NCBI GenBank assembly: GCA_014379785.1 | Contig: JACMLD010000041.1 | Span: 1 to 7,862 of the forward strand | Direction: 5' to 3' | Source: Chitinophagaceae bacterium | GTDB taxonomy: Bacteria; Bacteroidota; Bacteroidia; Chitinophagales; Chitinophagaceae | DNA length: 7,862 nt | In this document: piece by piece, positions 7,227-7,862 of the stretch | How the letters are laid out: every line of letters starts with the position of its first letter | Position numbering within the stretch: the first letter of the stretch is position 1 | Made by a program: the position numbers and the translations under genes | The notes under the pieces: generated by a model | Seen by the model: only the letters and a program-made list of their open reading frames with translations | Told to the model about the DNA's origin: nothing | The model's database searches: none

Positions 7227-7862
7227 GTGAAGAAATTTATCCAGACCATATTACTTTTCATCCTTGCCCTGCCATTTGCAGAGGCGCAACGTTTCATTCC
7301 TAAGTTCAAGAGACTCAATACCAATGACGGACTCTCGCAGGGTCATGTAGTGGCAATTTTAAAAGATGCAAAAGGATTCATGTGGTTCGGCACCGACGAG
7401 GGTCTGAACAAGTATGACGGGTATCGCTTCAAAGTTTACAAATCCGATCCCGATGACACTACGAGTCTGAGCAACAGCTTTGTATTTGATGTAAAAGAAG
7501 ACAGGAGTGGCCGTTTGTGGGTGGCGACCGCTGGCGGACTGGACCTTTTTGACAGAAAGAACGACAATTTTATTCATTATGGCTCCCCTGGCAAGGGATC
7601 GGCAAGGACAATATTCCAGGACAGCAGGGCGAATATCTGGATAGGTACTGCAGATGGGCTTTTTAAGCTTGACGAGAAAACAAAAAAATTCAAGAAATAC
7701 GTCCATCGGGACACTGACTCTACTTCTATCAGTAATGACTTCATTTACCGTGTTGTGGAAGACAAACAGGGAAGATTGTGGATCGCAACCAAAGACGGAT
7801 TGAATCTTTTTAACCCAAAGACGGAGGTTTTCAGTTGCTTCAGAGCTGGTTCCTATAATACA
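7227..7862 (+). CDS. Propeller-domain sensor, N-terminal fragment of a two-component or HTCS-type regulator (runs off window)
   Basis: This open frame begins with GTG and continues for 212 codons to the window end. A signal peptide covers residues 1-20 (MKKFIQTILLFILALPFAEA, then QRF). The mature start FKRLNTNDGLSQGHVVAILKD is the classic beginning of the periplasmic sensor of Bacteroidota hybrid two-component systems and related kinases. Four propeller (Reg_prop) repeats follow, each with the pattern W-x-(A/G)-T-x-x-G-L: FMWFGTDEGL (W53), RLWVATAGGL (W98), NIWIGTADGL (W138) and RLWIATKDGL (W185). Their tryptophans are 40-47 residues apart. The C-terminal output domain lies outside the window, so kinase, hybrid or direct-HTH architecture cannot be decided. 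Start choice: no upstream in-frame ATG fits, and GTG begins the signal peptide exactly. It follows the first regulator by 113 bases on the same strand. Confidence 0.85.
   Translation, partial: MKKFIQTILLFILALPFAEAQRFIPKFKRLNTNDGLSQGHVVAILKDAKGFMWFGTDEGLNKYDGYRFKVYKSDPDDTTSLSNSFVFDVKEDRSGRLWVATAGGLDLFDRKNDNFIHYGSPGKGSARTIFQDSRANIWIGTADGLFKLDEKTKKFKKYVHRDTDSTSISNDFIYRVVEDKQGRLWIATKDGLNLFNPKTEVFSCFRAGSYNT

Noticed and set aside
7344..7351. CATGTAGT, one mismatch from the inverted octamer
   Set aside because: A single copy within the coding sequence of the second sensor, with no paired site; an expected chance match.

Overview
The window reads as a carbohydrate- or nutrient-uptake locus from a Bacteroidota chromosome, most likely a Chitinophaga-like or related soil/aquatic lineage (the lineage is inference from protein style only). 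The evidence is a SusC/RagA-type TonB-dependent transporter, a Bacteroidota-style surface lipoprotein, and two periplasmic beta-propeller sensor proteins of a kind typical of this phylum. No RNA gene, mobile element, CRISPR array or phage feature was seen.

Layout. The left half (1-3917) is transcribed leftwards. It holds a PKD-domain lipoprotein (3917-3114) and then, 45 bases further on, a SusC-like outer-membrane transporter (3068 to beyond base 1). The transporter is cut by the window edge only a few dozen residues before its expected C-terminus. A SusD partner would be expected just outside the left edge, but it is not visible. A 304-base divergent intergenic region (3918-4221) follows. 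The right half is transcribed rightwards: a 963-residue membrane-spanning regulator (4222-7113) with a periplasmic propeller, a triple-tyrosine domain, one transmembrane helix, a coiled coil and a LuxR-type DNA-binding domain. After a 113-base gap containing a good Bacteroidota -7 promoter element comes the start of a second propeller sensor (GTG at 7227, running off the right edge).

How it probably works. The regulator has neither a histidine kinase nor a receiver domain, so it could carry a periplasmic signal straight to DNA in one polypeptide. It sits back to back with the lipoprotein-susC operon, which is its most likely target. The intergenic region carries a striking candidate operator array: the octamer ACTACATC occurs in two tandem pairs. 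Each pair is spaced 11 bases start to start, the two pairs are 52 bases apart, and a further inverted copy lies nearby. This array is the most interesting feature of the window. The transported substrate cannot be told from the sequence.
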